The position numbers were made by a program, and so were the translations under genes. From Lachnospiraceae bacterium UBA6987 (GTDB lineage: Bacteria; Bacillota; Clostridia; Lachnospirales; Lachnospiraceae), in the NCBI GenBank assembly GCA_002449955.1, contig DJYD01000035.1, forward strand, positions 1 through 61,072: a stretch of DNA of 61,072 nt, written 5' to 3'. Every line of letters begins with the position of its first letter. Position 1 is the stretch's first letter. Below are positions 18,516-27,721 of the stretch, piece after piece. The notes under the pieces are model-generated. The model saw only the letters and a program-made list of their open reading frames with translations, did no database searches and had not been told where the DNA came from.

Positions 18516-20852
18516 ATGCCGGAAGAGATCAGAAAAGCTTATTACAGCATCCCCAAAACCGAACTGCCGAAGGAGACGGAAGTTGCTGCGCGGGAAGGAA
18601 AAGCGTTAAAAGATGAAGACGAGATGACGATGCGCTCGGCCATGCAGAATCCGGATGATCTGTATAAACAACTGACAGAATGCATCCTGCGCTATCATCC
18701 CTCCGACGATCTGACCCTTGTCCGAAGTGCTTATGAACTGGCTAGAGAAGCCCATAAAGACCAGAAGCGTCATTCCGGAGAACCCTATATTATCCATCCG
18801 CTTCATGTTGCGATCATTCTTGCAGAGATGGAGATGGACAAGGAGACCATTGTTTCAGGCCTCCTGCATGATGTTGTCGAGGATACGGACGTCACACTGG
18901 ATGAAATCCGGGAAAAGTTCGGTGACGAAATCGCGACGATCGTCGACGGTGTCACCAAACTGACAAGGCTGAATCTCGGAGACAAGGACAAGCTCCAGAT
19001 TCAGGCTGAGAACCTGAGAAAAATGTTCCTGTCGATGTCAAAGGACATCCGAATCATTATCGTTAAGCTGGCTGACCGCCTCCATAATATGCGAACGCTT
19101 GAATATCAGCGGGCGGAAAAGCAGCGCGAAAAAGCAGCGGAGACCCTGGATATCTATGCCCCGCTTGCGGACAGACTCGGTATTTTCCGTGTAAAGATGG
19201 AACTGGACAACTTAAGTCTTGCTTATCTTGAGCCCGAAAAATATCTGAAACTGGTTCGTGAAATCGATGAAAAAGCACACGACAGAGAAGCGTTTATCCA
19301 GAGCACGGTGCAGAATATCATCGCACATCTTAAGCAGGCCGGGATTGCGGCACAGGTGTATGGACGCATCAAACATATTTTCAGCATCTATAAAAAAATG
19401 CTCGTTCAGAATAAAACGCTGGACGAAATCTATGATCTGTTTGCCGTGCGTGTTCTCGTGGATACGGTTCAGGACTGCTATGCTGTTTTAGGGCTGATCC
19501 ATGAGATCTACACCCCCATGCCGGGCAGATTCAAGGATTATATTGCCATCCCCAAGGCCAATATGTACCAGTCTCTGCATACAACGGTTATGGGCAAAGA
19601 AGGAATTCCCTTCGAGATTCAGATCAGAACACATGAAATGCACCGCACTGCCGAATATGGTGTTGCCGCACACTGGAAATACAAGGAAGGTCTGACCGGG
19701 GATAATACCAAGGAAGAAGAGAAGCTGAACTGGCTGCGCCAGATCCTCGAATGGCAGCATGATCTTTCTGACAACACCGAATTCCTTGACACCATCAAGA
19801 GTGATCTGGATATTTTCACTGACACCGTATACTGCTTTACCCCGAAGGGGGATGTCAAAAACCTGCCCAAGGGTTCGACGCCGATCGACCTTGCCTACTG
19901 CATCCACAGCGCAGTCGGCAATAAAATGGTTGGTGCCAGAGTCAATGACAAGCTTGTTCCTATCGATTATGTGATCCATAACGGAGACAAGGTTGAGATC
20001 ATCACCTCACAGAATTCACGGGGGCCGAGCCTTGACTGGCTGAATCTCGTCAAGTCCACACAGGCAAGAAATAAGATCCAGCAGTGGTTCAGGGGCCAGA
20101 ACAAGGAAGAAAACATCGAAAAAGGCAAGGACATGATTGCCGCCTACTGTAAGAGCAAGGGGCTTGTTCTGTCTGAGTTGATGAAACCGGAATACCAGAA
20201 GAAAGTCATGCGCAAGTACGGCTTTCAGGACTGGAATTCGGTTATGGCCTCTGTCGGTCACGGCGGTCTGAAAGAAGGTCAGGTCGTCAATAAACTGACG
20301 GAGGAGAAGAAGAAGGACGATGCGCGGCATCTGACCGATGAGCAGGTCGTCGAAGCGGTACAGGAAAGCAAAAAAGGCGTATCGCGCAATAAAGGCGGTA
20401 TCGTCGTTGAAGGTCTGCAGGATCTGGCTGTCCATTTCAGCAAATGCTGCAGCCCGATCCCGGGTGACGAAATCGTCGGCTTTATTACACGCGGACGCGG
20501 CATCTCGATCCATCGGACAGACTGCATCAATGTTCTGAATATGCCTGAATCAGAACGTTCCCGCCTGATCGAAGCAGAATGGGCTGTTCAGGATGAGGAT
20601 GAACAGACCGAAAAATACGTTGCCGATCTGAAAATCTATGCCATCAACCGTATCGGTATGCTGGCAGATCTGTCAAAGGTACTTGCTGAGGCAGGCATTG
20701 ATATCAGCGGTCTGAATACCCGTATGGGCAAAAACGAGCTGGCAACAATTGAGCTTCAGTTCCATACAAGAGGGGTGGAGGAGATCAAGACCGTGATCAA
20801 TAAGATTCGTCAGATCGAAGGCATCCGGGATGTGACACGATCAGTGGGGTGA
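18516..20852 (+). CDS. relA: Bifunctional (p)ppGpp synthetase/hydrolase Rel
   Basis: Makes and degrades the stringent-response alarmone. The HD hydrolase domain has YIIHPLHVA and LLHDVVEDTDV (about 90-130), so hydrolysis should be active. The synthetase domain carries GRIKHIFSIYKKM and the RFKD loop typical of bifunctional Rel enzymes (EXDD marks monofunctional RelA). A TGS domain (CFTPKGDVKNLPKGSTPIDLAY, near 445) and a C-terminal ACT domain (INRIGMLADLSKVLAEAG) follow, with a zinc-finger-like CC near 650. At 778 aa with a slightly extended N-terminus. It is followed closely by the MBL-hemZ-hisS genes, an order seen in Lachnospiraceae. AAAGGAGGG precedes the ATG. Confidence 0.96.
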   Translation: MPEEIRKAYYSIPKTELPKETEVAAREGKALKDEDEMTMRSAMQNPDDLYKQLTECILRYHPSDDLTLVRSAYELAREAHKDQKRHSGEPYIIHPLHVAIILAEMEMDKETIVSGLLHDVVEDTDVTLDEIREKFGDEIATIVDGVTKLTRLNLGDKDKLQIQAENLRKMFLSMSKDIRIIIVKLADRLHNMRTLEYQRAEKQREKAAETLDIYAPLADRLGIFRVKMELDNLSLAYLEPEKYLKLVREIDEKAHDREAFIQSTVQNIIAHLKQAGIAAQVYGRIKHIFSIYKKMLVQNKTLDEIYDLFAVRVLVDTVQDCYAVLGLIHEIYTPMPGRFKDYIAIPKANMYQSLHTTVMGKEGIPFEIQIRTHEMHRTAEYGVAAHWKYKEGLTGDNTKEEEKLNWLRQILEWQHDLSDNTEFLDTIKSDLDIFTDTVYCFTPKGDVKNLPKGSTPIDLAYCIHSAVGNKMVGARVNDKLVPIDYVIHNGDKVEIITSQNSRGPSLDWLNLVKSTQARNKIQQWFRGQNKEENIEKGKDMIAAYCKSKGLVLSELMKPEYQKKVMRKYGFQDWNSVMASVGHGGLKEGQVVNKLTEEKKKDDARHLTDEQVVEAVQESKKGVSRNKGGIVVEGLQDLAVHFSKCCSPIPGDEIVGFITRGRGISIHRTDCINVLNMPESERSRLIEAEWAVQDEDEQTEKYVADLKIYAINRIGMLADLSKVLAEAGIDISGLNTRMGKNELATIELQFHTRGVEEIKTVINKIRQIEGIRDVTRSVG

Positions 20853-20855
20853 TCT

Positions 20856-21503
20856 ATGGGAAAATGTGAAATCCGTTCGCTGGTACTCGGTATCGTCGGG
20901 ACCAATGTTTATCTGCTGACAAATAAAGAAACATCGGAAGCAATCATCGTCGATCCGGCCGATCAAGCGGATAAAATCATCAAACTTTGTGAAGCCGAAA
21001 ATGCTGTGCCGACAGCCATTTTACTGACGCACGGCCATTTTGATCATATCATGGCAGCCGGTGAGCTTGCTCGCGATTTCAGCCTTCCGGTCTATGCCTA
21101 CAGCGGGGAAAATGCCCTGATGCGAAGCCCTGAAGCTAACGGTTCGGCACCTCTTGCCGGTTTTGAAACGCGCTTTACGGCAGACCATGAGGTGACAGAA
21201 GGACAAATGCTGAAGCTTGCCGGCTTTCGCATCAAAGTCCTGCATACGCCGGGGCATACGGCAGGGAGCTGCTGCTATTATCTGCCGGATGAGGGAATCC
21301 TTCTCTCGGGCGATACACTTTTCCGCGGTTCCTACGGCCGTACCGATCTTGAGACCGGCAGCACGGCGGCAATCATCCGTTCGGTAAGACGCCTGCTGAA
21401 AATGCTCCCGGACGACACCGTGGTTCTGCCCGGTCATATGGGAAGAACAACCATCGGTTTTGAGAAAAAATATAATCCTTTGTCGGAAGCAACAGTATGG
21501 TAG
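20856..21503 (+). CDS. Metallo-beta-lactamase fold hydrolase (glyoxalase II-like)
   Basis: 215 aa metal-dependent hydrolase. The metal site HGHFDHI is at about 58-64, followed by HTPGHTAGSC (second His ligand), LSGDTLF (Asp) and LPGHMG (last His). This is the glyoxalase II-like/YcbL subgroup; substrate cannot be read from sequence, although thioesters such as lactoylglutathione or related thiols are handled by relatives. It begins 3 bases after the rel stop and its end overlaps hemZ by 7 bases, so it belongs to the rel-hisS operon. Confidence 0.9.
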   Translation: MGKCEIRSLVLGIVGTNVYLLTNKETSEAIIVDPADQADKIIKLCEAENAVPTAILLTHGHFDHIMAAGELARDFSLPVYAYSGENALMRSPEANGSAPLAGFETRFTADHEVTEGQMLKLAGFRIKVLHTPGHTAGSCCYYLPDEGILLSGDTLFRGSYGRTDLETGSTAAIIRSVRRLLKMLPDDTVVLPGHMGRTTIGFEKKYNPLSEATVW

Positions 21504-22918
21504 GCTTTTATTTTCCTGACGGAAATGATGAATTTGAATACGATGTCAGAGGCTTGATCACCAGCTTTTTCCCCGGTGCGGAAGCCGTAAAGCTGCAGGA
21601 AAAACCGGATGCGGAAACCGCTCTTGCCTATGAGCAGATTCTTGCAATCCCTTCCTTTCAGGAAATCCGGGACAAAGGAGAGCGGAAAAACGCAACAAAG
21701 CGCTGCTTCTATGAGCAGCTCTCTGCCCTGACAGGGGGCATGACGCTTCCCTGGGGGACCCTGACCGGCATTCGTCCGACAAAACTGATCACAGCTTTCC
21801 TGGAAGCCGGTCATCCGGAGCAGGATACCGAGCAGGCAAAAGGCTATCGCCGTCTGATGAAGGAGCAGTATCTGATCTCGGACGAGAAGCTTGACCTTGC
21901 CGTCCGGATCGCAAAAGAAGAACAAAAAGTTCTTGAAAACATCCACTATCAGAACGGCTTCAGCCTCTATCTCGGCATTCCGTTCTGTCCGAGCCGCTGC
22001 TTGTACTGCAGCTTTACTTCCTATCCGATAGAACGATTTGCTGACAGGGTAGACGATTACCTCACCGCCATGTTCCGGGAAATGGATGCCGTTAAGGCGC
22101 TCTTTTCCGGCAGGATCCTGGATACGGTTTATATCGGCGGCGGGACTCCGACAGCCATCTCGGCTGACCAGCTAGACCGCCTGCTTGACCGCCTTGCGGG
22201 GACATTTGATACCAAACAGCTGCAGGAATTCACCGTGGAAGCCGGAAGACCTGACAGCATCACCAAAGAAAAGCTGGAAGTTCTGAAGACTTACGGTGTA
22301 AGCCGTATCTCTGTGAATCCGCAGAGCATGAATGAGAAGACACTGGCTCTGATCGGTAGACGTCACAGTGTGGAAGAGACGATAGAGGCTTTTTATCTGG
22401 CCAGAGAGCTTGGTTTTGACAATATCAATATGGACCTGATCCTTGGTCTGCCCGGGGAAGGCCCGAAAGAAGTCGAAGAAACCCTGCATCAGATCAAAAA
22501 GCTGCAGCCGGATTCCCTGACGGTTCACGCGCTTGCCGTGAAACGGGCTTCCCGCCTCAAGATGGAAGCTGCCGGAGCCGTCATTCCCGGCCCCGGACAG
22601 CAGGCATCCGAAACAATGATGCGCATTGCCGCTGACGGCGCCGCAGAGATGGGGCTCGTTCCTTACTACCTTTACCGGCAGAAAAACATGGCCGGCAATC
22701 TGGAAAATGTGGGATATGCAAAGCCCGGAAAAGCAGGGCTGTACAACATCCTCATCATGGAGGAAAAACAGAGCATTGCCGCACTGGGGGCCGGAACGGT
22801 CAGCAAAGCGGTTCATCCGGACGGCCGCATAGAGCGGGCGGATGACGTCAAGGATTTGAAAGAATATATTGAACGAATTGATGAAATGATTGGGAGGAAA
22901 AGAGCATTATGGCATTGA
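21497..22918 (+). CDS. hemZ: HemZ-type radical SAM protein (coproporphyrinogen dehydrogenase-like)
   Basis: Radical SAM enzyme of the HemN/HemZ group. The N-terminal third (about 1-150) is the HemZ-specific extension; the [4Fe-4S] cysteines lie in CPSRCLYC (CX3CX2C) near residue 163-170. YIGGGTPTAIS and the HemN-type features follow. Relatives were named as oxygen-independent coproporphyrinogen III oxidases, but many lack that activity, and no other heme gene is in the window, so the reaction here is uncertain. 473 aa. The ATG overlaps the MBL gene by 7 bases and the end overlaps hisS by 10, implying coupled translation. Confidence 0.88.
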   Translation: MVGFYFPDGNDEFEYDVRGLITSFFPGAEAVKLQEKPDAETALAYEQILAIPSFQEIRDKGERKNATKRCFYEQLSALTGGMTLPWGTLTGIRPTKLITAFLEAGHPEQDTEQAKGYRRLMKEQYLISDEKLDLAVRIAKEEQKVLENIHYQNGFSLYLGIPFCPSRCLYCSFTSYPIERFADRVDDYLTAMFREMDAVKALFSGRILDTVYIGGGTPTAISADQLDRLLDRLAGTFDTKQLQEFTVEAGRPDSITKEKLEVLKTYGVSRISVNPQSMNEKTLALIGRRHSVEETIEAFYLARELGFDNINMDLILGLPGEGPKEVEETLHQIKKLQPDSLTVHALAVKRASRLKMEAAGAVIPGPGQQASETMMRIAADGAAEMGLVPYYLYRQKNMAGNLENVGYAKPGKAGLYNILIMEEKQSIAALGAGTVSKAVHPDGRIERADDVKDLKEYIERIDEMIGRKRALWH

Positions 22919-24180
22919 ATAAGAATCCGGTTACCGGTATGAAAGATATCCTTCCCCGTGAGATGATCCTGCGGGACTATCTGATCGGCCTGATCAAAAC
23001 CACTTATGAGAGTTTTGGCTATACACCGATCGAAACGCCCGTTGTTGAATCACTCGGCAATCTCTTGAGCAAGCAGGGGGGCGACAACGAAAAGCTGATC
23101 TTCAAGGTGCTGAAGCGCGGCGAAAAGCTGAAGCTGGAAAGTGCTAAAACAGAAGATGACCTGGCAGACAGCGGTCTTCGTTATGATCTGACGGTACCGC
23201 TTGTGCGTTACTTTGCCGCACACGCAGCAGAACTGCCAAAACCGTTCAAGGCCCTTCAGGTCGGTCCGGTTTTTCGTGCTGACCGTCCGCAGAGAGGTCG
23301 CTTCCGTGAGTTTTATCAGTGCGATATCGATATTCTCGGCGAAGGAACAAATGCTGCGGAAACGGATCTGCTCCTTGCCACTTCGACGCTGCTTGGCAAG
23401 GTAGGCTTTTCCGGTTTTATCCTGCACATCAACGACCGCCGCATTCTGAAGGCGATGGCCGCGGCTTGCTGCGTAGAGGAAAAAGACTACGATAAGGCCT
23501 TTATTATTCTGGACAAAATGGATAAGATCGGCCTTGACGGAGTACTCAGGGAAATGCAGGAGAGCGGCTTCTCTGTGCTTACGGCGGAAGCCTTTAGAAG
23601 CCTGTTTTCTTCCCTGAACGAAGCAGAAGACAAGCTGGCTTCTCTTGAAGCAATTCTGCGTGAGAAGGCTAAGGAAAATCCTCTTGCAAAAGCGGCAGAT
23701 GAAATTGCCAATCTGCGCAGAATCATGGACAGTGTCCGGGCGGCTGCAACGGTCGATTTTGAGATTCGTTTTGATCCGACCCTTGTGCGCGGCATGAATT
23801 ATTATACGGGACCGATTTTTGAGATCGAACTGGCCGGGCTCGGCAGCGCTGCCGGCGGAGGCGGCCGTTACGATGAAATGGTCGGAAAATTTACCGGACA
23901 GAACGTTCCTGCCTGCGGTATTTCGATCGGATTTGAACGGATGATCACGATTCTCCTGGAGAATGGGTATGAGCTTCCTGAGGCCCGTAAAAAGAGGGCA
24001 TTCCTTGTGGAAAAAGGTGTGACTGAGGAAGAAATGACGATGATCCGCAAGGAAGCTGCTGCCGCGAGAATGGCCGGAGAAGATGTATTGGTCACGGCCA
24101 TGAATAAGAACAAAAAATTCCAGAAGGAACAGCTTTCCAAGGAAGGCTGGACGGAATTCAAGGAATTCTTTGCCAAATAG
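22909..24180 (+). CDS. hisS: Histidyl-tRNA synthetase
   Basis: Charges tRNA-His. Class II motifs are visible: motif 2 with GPVFRADRPQRGRFREFYQ near 113-130, the histidine-specific LVRGMNYYTGPIFEIE at about 290-305, and motif 3 GISIGFERMI. At 423 aa it is full length. GGGAGG lies 9 bases before the ATG, inside the hemZ end. No T-box leader is present, since the gene is read through from hemZ; no aspS follows, unlike in Bacillus. Confidence 0.96.
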   Translation: MALNKNPVTGMKDILPREMILRDYLIGLIKTTYESFGYTPIETPVVESLGNLLSKQGGDNEKLIFKVLKRGEKLKLESAKTEDDLADSGLRYDLTVPLVRYFAAHAAELPKPFKALQVGPVFRADRPQRGRFREFYQCDIDILGEGTNAAETDLLLATSTLLGKVGFSGFILHINDRRILKAMAAACCVEEKDYDKAFIILDKMDKIGLDGVLREMQESGFSVLTAEAFRSLFSSLNEAEDKLASLEAILREKAKENPLAKAADEIANLRRIMDSVRAAATVDFEIRFDPTLVRGMNYYTGPIFEIELAGLGSAAGGGGRYDEMVGKFTGQNVPACGISIGFERMITILLENGYELPEARKKRAFLVEKGVTEEEMTMIRKEAAAARMAGEDVLVTAMNKNKKFQKEQLSKEGWTEFKEFFAK

Positions 24181-24189
24181 GGAAAAGCA

Positions 24190-24873
24190 ATGTCGGATAA
24201 GTTACCAAAAGATTCGGACAAAAAGAAAGCAGGACGTAAAGCGGGGAAAAAAGTGGCCGGTGCTGCTGTTGCTTTTACGGCCGCAGTCGGTGTGTTTTTT
24301 TCCTCTTTGTTCGGATCACCGAATGATCTGCTTGTCGATCCTGCTGCAGAGCCTCCAGCTGTTGTCATGGAGATAAACACGGAAGAAGGCAGTGCCGAGG
24401 AGCAGGAGATGGAAGAGGATAAGAAATCCAAACCCGGATTTTTTGCCCGTATCCGTATGATGATCCTGAAGCTCCCGCTTTACATCCGGGTTGCGACAGG
24501 CATTCCCTTATGGGCTCTTGGGTGGCTGCTTACGCAGGCTTTTTCTTCACTTTGGAAGCTTCTGCTGGCACCGGTCTTCGAACAGATTCTGACTTTCCTG
24601 ATCATGGCACTTGTTCTGTTAGCTGTTATGACAGTGCTGATCAAAACGGTGTTCCCTGATCTGCCGTTAAAGGAAATTCTGTCGCGTCCGAATATTATGA
24701 TTGTCCTTCTTACCTGTGCGGTTTTCTGCGTTTTCAACATTGTGATGCGAGAGTTCAATCCGGACTTTGCCCGTTTGGAGGGCGTGATCCGTTTTGGCGA
24801 AGGCCTTGTAATCCTGCTGATCATACTGCTGCGTATGTCGGCATACAAACGGCGGCATGCCGCCGCAAAATAG
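24190..24873 (+). CDS. Membrane protein of unknown function
   Basis: 227 aa, not recognised. It has a Lys-rich cytoplasmic start (about 1-18), a first hydrophobic segment (about 19-37), an acidic stretch rich in Glu (about 58-78) and then several hydrophobic segments between about 95 and 220 (including one around 135-160 and one at 170-190), ending in a His/Arg-rich tail. It starts 9 bases after hisS with a weak ribosome binding site (GGGAAAAG) and is the last gene before a terminator, so it belongs to the rel-hisS unit. Confidence 0.75.
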   Translation: MSDKLPKDSDKKKAGRKAGKKVAGAAVAFTAAVGVFFSSLFGSPNDLLVDPAAEPPAVVMEINTEEGSAEEQEMEEDKKSKPGFFARIRMMILKLPLYIRVATGIPLWALGWLLTQAFSSLWKLLLAPVFEQILTFLIMALVLLAVMTVLIKTVFPDLPLKEILSRPNIMIVLLTCAVFCVFNIVMREFNPDFARLEGVIRFGEGLVILLIILLRMSAYKRRHAAAK

Positions 24874-24891
24874 TTTTAAAATGTATAGTAA

Positions 24892-24925
24892 CAAGACTCC
24901 GGCGATCTGATCCACCGGAGTCTTG
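24892..24925. terminator. Bidirectional terminator between convergent genes
   Basis: CAAGACTCCGG (24892-24902) pairs perfectly with CCGGAGTCTTG (24915-24925) around a 12-base loop. It sits between the + strand membrane protein and the - strand DUF1846 gene. The T tract on the + side is short (CCATTTT). Confidence 0.75.
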
Positions 24926-24952
24926 CCATTTTCTGACGCAAAGCTATAAGGC

Positions 24953-26440
24953 TCAATGCTTGTGATAAAGTTTTTTAGTCTGATGCTTCGGTTCACAGGT
25001 AAGATGAATCCCCAGCTTTTTGAAAATATTCACGTCAACCTCGGAGAGAATGACGGTCGAATGAGCTTCACTTCCGTAAAGATTGGAAAGCTGCTCCATA
25101 GCCTGTTCCGCCACGGGGTCTGTGCTGGCACAGATGGAAAGCGCAATTAAAACCTCATCCGTATGGAGTCTGGGATTATGACCGCCAAGGTGGGCCGTTT
25201 TCAAATGGCAGATGGGTTCTATAATGTCCGGCGCCATCAGAAGCGTCTCGTCGGGGATGCCGCCGAGTGCCTTTAACGCATTCAGCAGGCAGGCAGAAGC
25301 AGCGCCGAGAAGCGGCGAGGTTTTTCCGGTAATGATCCGTCCGTCATTCAGTTCAAGCGCCATGGCCGGCCCTTCCGTCTGTTCCGCTTTGTTCAGGGCT
25401 GCCTGAACGACGATACGGTCTTCAACGGAAATACCTGCCTGCTGCATGACCAGACGAATCTTCCCGATGATGTCATCGGAGCCGTATCCGATGCGTTTGT
25501 CACAAAGAGCCGCATAATAGCGTCTGATGATTTCCTGGTTGGCCGCATCCCGTACAATGGCATCGTTGACAATGCAGTAGCCGGCCATGTTGACCCCCAT
25601 ATCGGTAGGAGACTGGTAAGGACTCTTGCCGTAGATCTGCCGGAAAATAGCCTGCAGAACCGGGAAGATTTCAACATCGCGGTTGTAATTGACGGTGGTT
25701 ACGCCATAGGCATCCAGATGGAAGGGATCGATCATATTCACATCGTTGAGGTCGGCTGTGGCCGCCTCATAGGCAAGATTGACCGGATGCTTCAGGGGCA
25801 GATTCCAGATGGGGAAGGTTTCAAATTTAGCGTAGCCGGCTTTCACGCCGTGTTTGTTTTCATGATAGAGCTGGCTCAGACAGGTTGCCATCTTGCCGCT
25901 GCCGGGGCCGGGCGCCGTAACCACGACAAGCTCACGGCTGGTTTCGATGTATTCGTTTTTGCCGAAGCCGTTATCGCTGACAATATTTTCCACATCCAGC
26001 GGATAGCCTTCGATCGGATAATGATGATAGCATTTGACCCCGAGATTAACTAAACGGGTATAAAAAGCGTCGGCTGCAGGCTGACCGGTATACCTGGTCA
26101 GAACAACGCTGCCGACGGTGAGACCGTTGCCGCGAAAGGCGTCGATCAAACGGAGAACATCAAGATCATAAGTAATGCCCAGGTCGCCCCGGACTTTATT
26201 CTTTTCGATGTCGTTGGCATTAATGACGATGACAATTTCAACTTTATCCGCCAGCTGTGTCAGCATCTTGATCTTGCTGTCCGGATGAAAACCGGGCAGT
26301 ACGCGCGAGGCATGATAATCATCAAAAAGCTTTCCGCCGAATTCAAGGTAAAGCTTTCCGCCGAACTGATCGATCCTCCTGCGGATCATCTCAGACTGCT
26401 TCTGCAGATACAGATCATTGTCAAAGCCTATAGCAAACAT
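24953..26440 (-). CDS. DUF1846 family protein
   Basis: 495 aa protein of the DUF1846 family, found in Clostridia and streptococci; its structure is known but its biochemical role is not established. A P-loop-like segment APGPGSGKMATC lies at about 200-211, and YNRDVEIFPVL and MGVNMAGYCI are further conserved blocks. No signal peptide or membrane segment is seen, so it is cytosolic. GGGAGGAG precedes the ATG at 9 bases. It has its own promoter and is monocistronic. Confidence 0.88.
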   Translation of the reverse strand: MFAIGFDNDLYLQKQSEMIRRRIDQFGGKLYLEFGGKLFDDYHASRVLPGFHPDSKIKMLTQLADKVEIVIVINANDIEKNKVRGDLGITYDLDVLRLIDAFRGNGLTVGSVVLTRYTGQPAADAFYTRLVNLGVKCYHHYPIEGYPLDVENIVSDNGFGKNEYIETSRELVVVTAPGPGSGKMATCLSQLYHENKHGVKAGYAKFETFPIWNLPLKHPVNLAYEAATADLNDVNMIDPFHLDAYGVTTVNYNRDVEIFPVLQAIFRQIYGKSPYQSPTDMGVNMAGYCIVNDAIVRDAANQEIIRRYYAALCDKRIGYGSDDIIGKIRLVMQQAGISVEDRIVVQAALNKAEQTEGPAMALELNDGRIITGKTSPLLGAASACLLNALKALGGIPDETLLMAPDIIEPICHLKTAHLGGHNPRLHTDEVLIALSICASTDPVAEQAMEQLSNLYGSEAHSTVILSEVDVNIFKKLGIHLTCEPKHQTKKLYHKH

Positions 26441-26474
26441 GCTTGCTCCTCCCTAAATGCATACCTTCGGTTTA

Positions 26475-26502
26475 ATCTTACGCATGAGGCGAAAAAAGTC
26501 AA
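26475..26502 (-). promoter_or_regulatory. Promoter of the DUF1846 gene
   Basis: On the minus strand: -35 TTGACT (26497-26502), 16-base spacer, -10 TAAGAT (26475-26480), 34 bases before the start codon. Confidence 0.6.
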
Positions 26503-26539
26503 GTCAAAAATCCACTGAAATGATAGGCTCGTTTTGATA

Positions 26540-27433
26540 CTAAATGACGTGGAGTCCGTTTTGCGGGTCATACGCAAGTAAATCGTCCGACAGCACCATC
26601 ATGGTATGGCAAAGCGACCGGTTCACCCTGCGCAAATGAAATCGGAGCTCGGAAGGATTGATCGTTTTGTCTTTGGGGAGCAGCAGGAGCTCATGAACAC
26701 TGGACGGCAGAAGATAGTATTCGCCGTAGCTGCGGTAAAGCTCTTCCGGAAGTCCCGGATATAATAAAGCATTTGCACCATATTCACCGTTTCGAGTCGT
26801 CAGAACGTGATACTTGTTATGGAGAAGCAGAGAAGCCGAGCCGGAAAGACGGTAACGCATAGCCTGATCGGATCCGGAAAGAGTTTCCAGATAATCGTGA
26901 AGCGGCAGGATCACCGCAGGAGAACTGTACTGCAGATTGCGCAAGGCGGCAGAGAAGGCAGAGCCGCTGCTTAAGCCGAAATGCCGCAGCAATTCAAAGG
27001 AGACCGGTGCATCACCAAGCATTTCGCAGCCATTTGGAACATGAACCGTAAAAAAGAAAGCGATTTTATAACAGTTGTAATGCGGAAGCGTCTGCAGGTA
27101 CCGGGTACTGTGCTGCATCGATACCGGCTTTAGACTCAGACCGTCAAGGAAGGCCTTTTTACCCGGAAAATCTTCTGCGGCGCAAAGCGGATAAATGGTC
27201 TCCATTGCGTAAATTTTCAATATTCGTGATCCGATTTCGTACAAGGAAGCACCTTCACGGAAAGCAGAAAAGAGCGGATCCAAGGGTATCAAAGGAGAAA
27301 ATACGTCAGCTGGCGTATGCAGGAAAATATAACGGCTTCCGGACTTTGTTTCAATTAATTGAATTTCTGTGTATGCGGGAAGTTCAGATCGCAGCTCTTC
27401 CTGCAGCAGTCTGAAGAAAGCGAAAAACTTCAT
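26540..27433 (-). CDS. DUF5688 family protein
   Basis: 297 aa. The C-terminal half contains YGANALLYPGLPEEL and YYLLPSSVHELLLLP, the pattern I associate with DUF5688 proteins common in Lachnospiraceae; function unknown. No signal peptide or membrane helix, so probably cytosolic. AAGGAG precedes the ATG. The start is only about 20 bases after a terminator-like hairpin that follows the upstream tRNA-Arg gene on the same strand, and no separate promoter fits in that space; the gene is therefore probably expressed by read-through of the tRNA transcript. Confidence 0.8.
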   Translation of the reverse strand: MKFFAFFRLLQEELRSELPAYTEIQLIETKSGSRYIFLHTPADVFSPLIPLDPLFSAFREGASLYEIGSRILKIYAMETIYPLCAAEDFPGKKAFLDGLSLKPVSMQHSTRYLQTLPHYNCYKIAFFFTVHVPNGCEMLGDAPVSFELLRHFGLSSGSAFSAALRNLQYSSPAVILPLHDYLETLSGSDQAMRYRLSGSASLLLHNKYHVLTTRNGEYGANALLYPGLPEELYRSYGEYYLLPSSVHELLLLPKDKTINPSELRFHLRRVNRSLCHTMMVLSDDLLAYDPQNGLHVI

Positions 27434-27453
27434 TCTTATCTCCTTATAGACAG

Positions 27454-27474
27454 CAAAAAAGCCTCATGGCCTTA
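27454..27474 (-). terminator. Intrinsic terminator after tRNA-Arg
   Basis: On the minus strand AAGGCC-ATGA-GGCTTT (one G-U pair) is followed by a run of T. It lies between tRNA-Arg and the DUF5688 gene and would reduce transcription of the latter. Confidence 0.65.
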
Positions 27475-27505
27475 TCGCTCACAAGGAAAAAGAGAGAAAA
27501 GAAAA

Positions 27506-27577
27506 TACACCAGATAGGAATCGAACCTACGTCTGTGGCTCCGGAGGCCGCCGCTCTATCCACTGAGCTACTGGTGC
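27506..27577 (-). tRNA. tRNA-Arg (anticodon CCG)
   Basis: A complete cloverleaf reads on the minus strand: acceptor GCACCAG/CTGGTGT (first pair G-U), D stem GCTC/GAGC, anticodon stem GCGGC/GCCAC with loop CTCCGGA (anticodon CCG, reading CGG), four-base variable region, T stem GTAGG/CCTAT with loop TTCGATT. The second pair of the anticodon stem is a C-A mismatch. CCA is not encoded. The discriminator is A. Confidence 0.95.
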
Positions 27578-27587
27578 GTGCGGCAGT

Positions 27588-27616
27588 ATCATACAACAGT
27601 TTAAAATAATTCGCAA
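27588..27616 (-). promoter_or_regulatory. Promoter of tRNA-Arg
   Basis: On the minus strand: -35 TTGCGA (27611-27616), 17-base spacer, -10 TATGAT (27588-27593), about 10 bases before the mature tRNA 5' end. Confidence 0.7.
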
Positions 27617-27633
27617 GAGTTTCACGAAAAGTT

Positions 27634-27662
27634 TTGACATTTATTCTGCTCTTCGCTATAAT
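27634..27662 (+). promoter_or_regulatory. Consensus sigma-A promoter of the SH3 protein gene
   Basis: -35 TTGACA (27634-27639), 17-base spacer, -10 TATAAT (27657-27662): an exact consensus, so strong constitutive expression is expected. It diverges from the tRNA-Arg promoter. Confidence 0.85.
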
Positions 27663-27721
27663 GAAAAAGGTTTTTTGCAGACCATTATTTTTTGATTTGT
27701 ACAGATAGCAGAGGAGTTATT

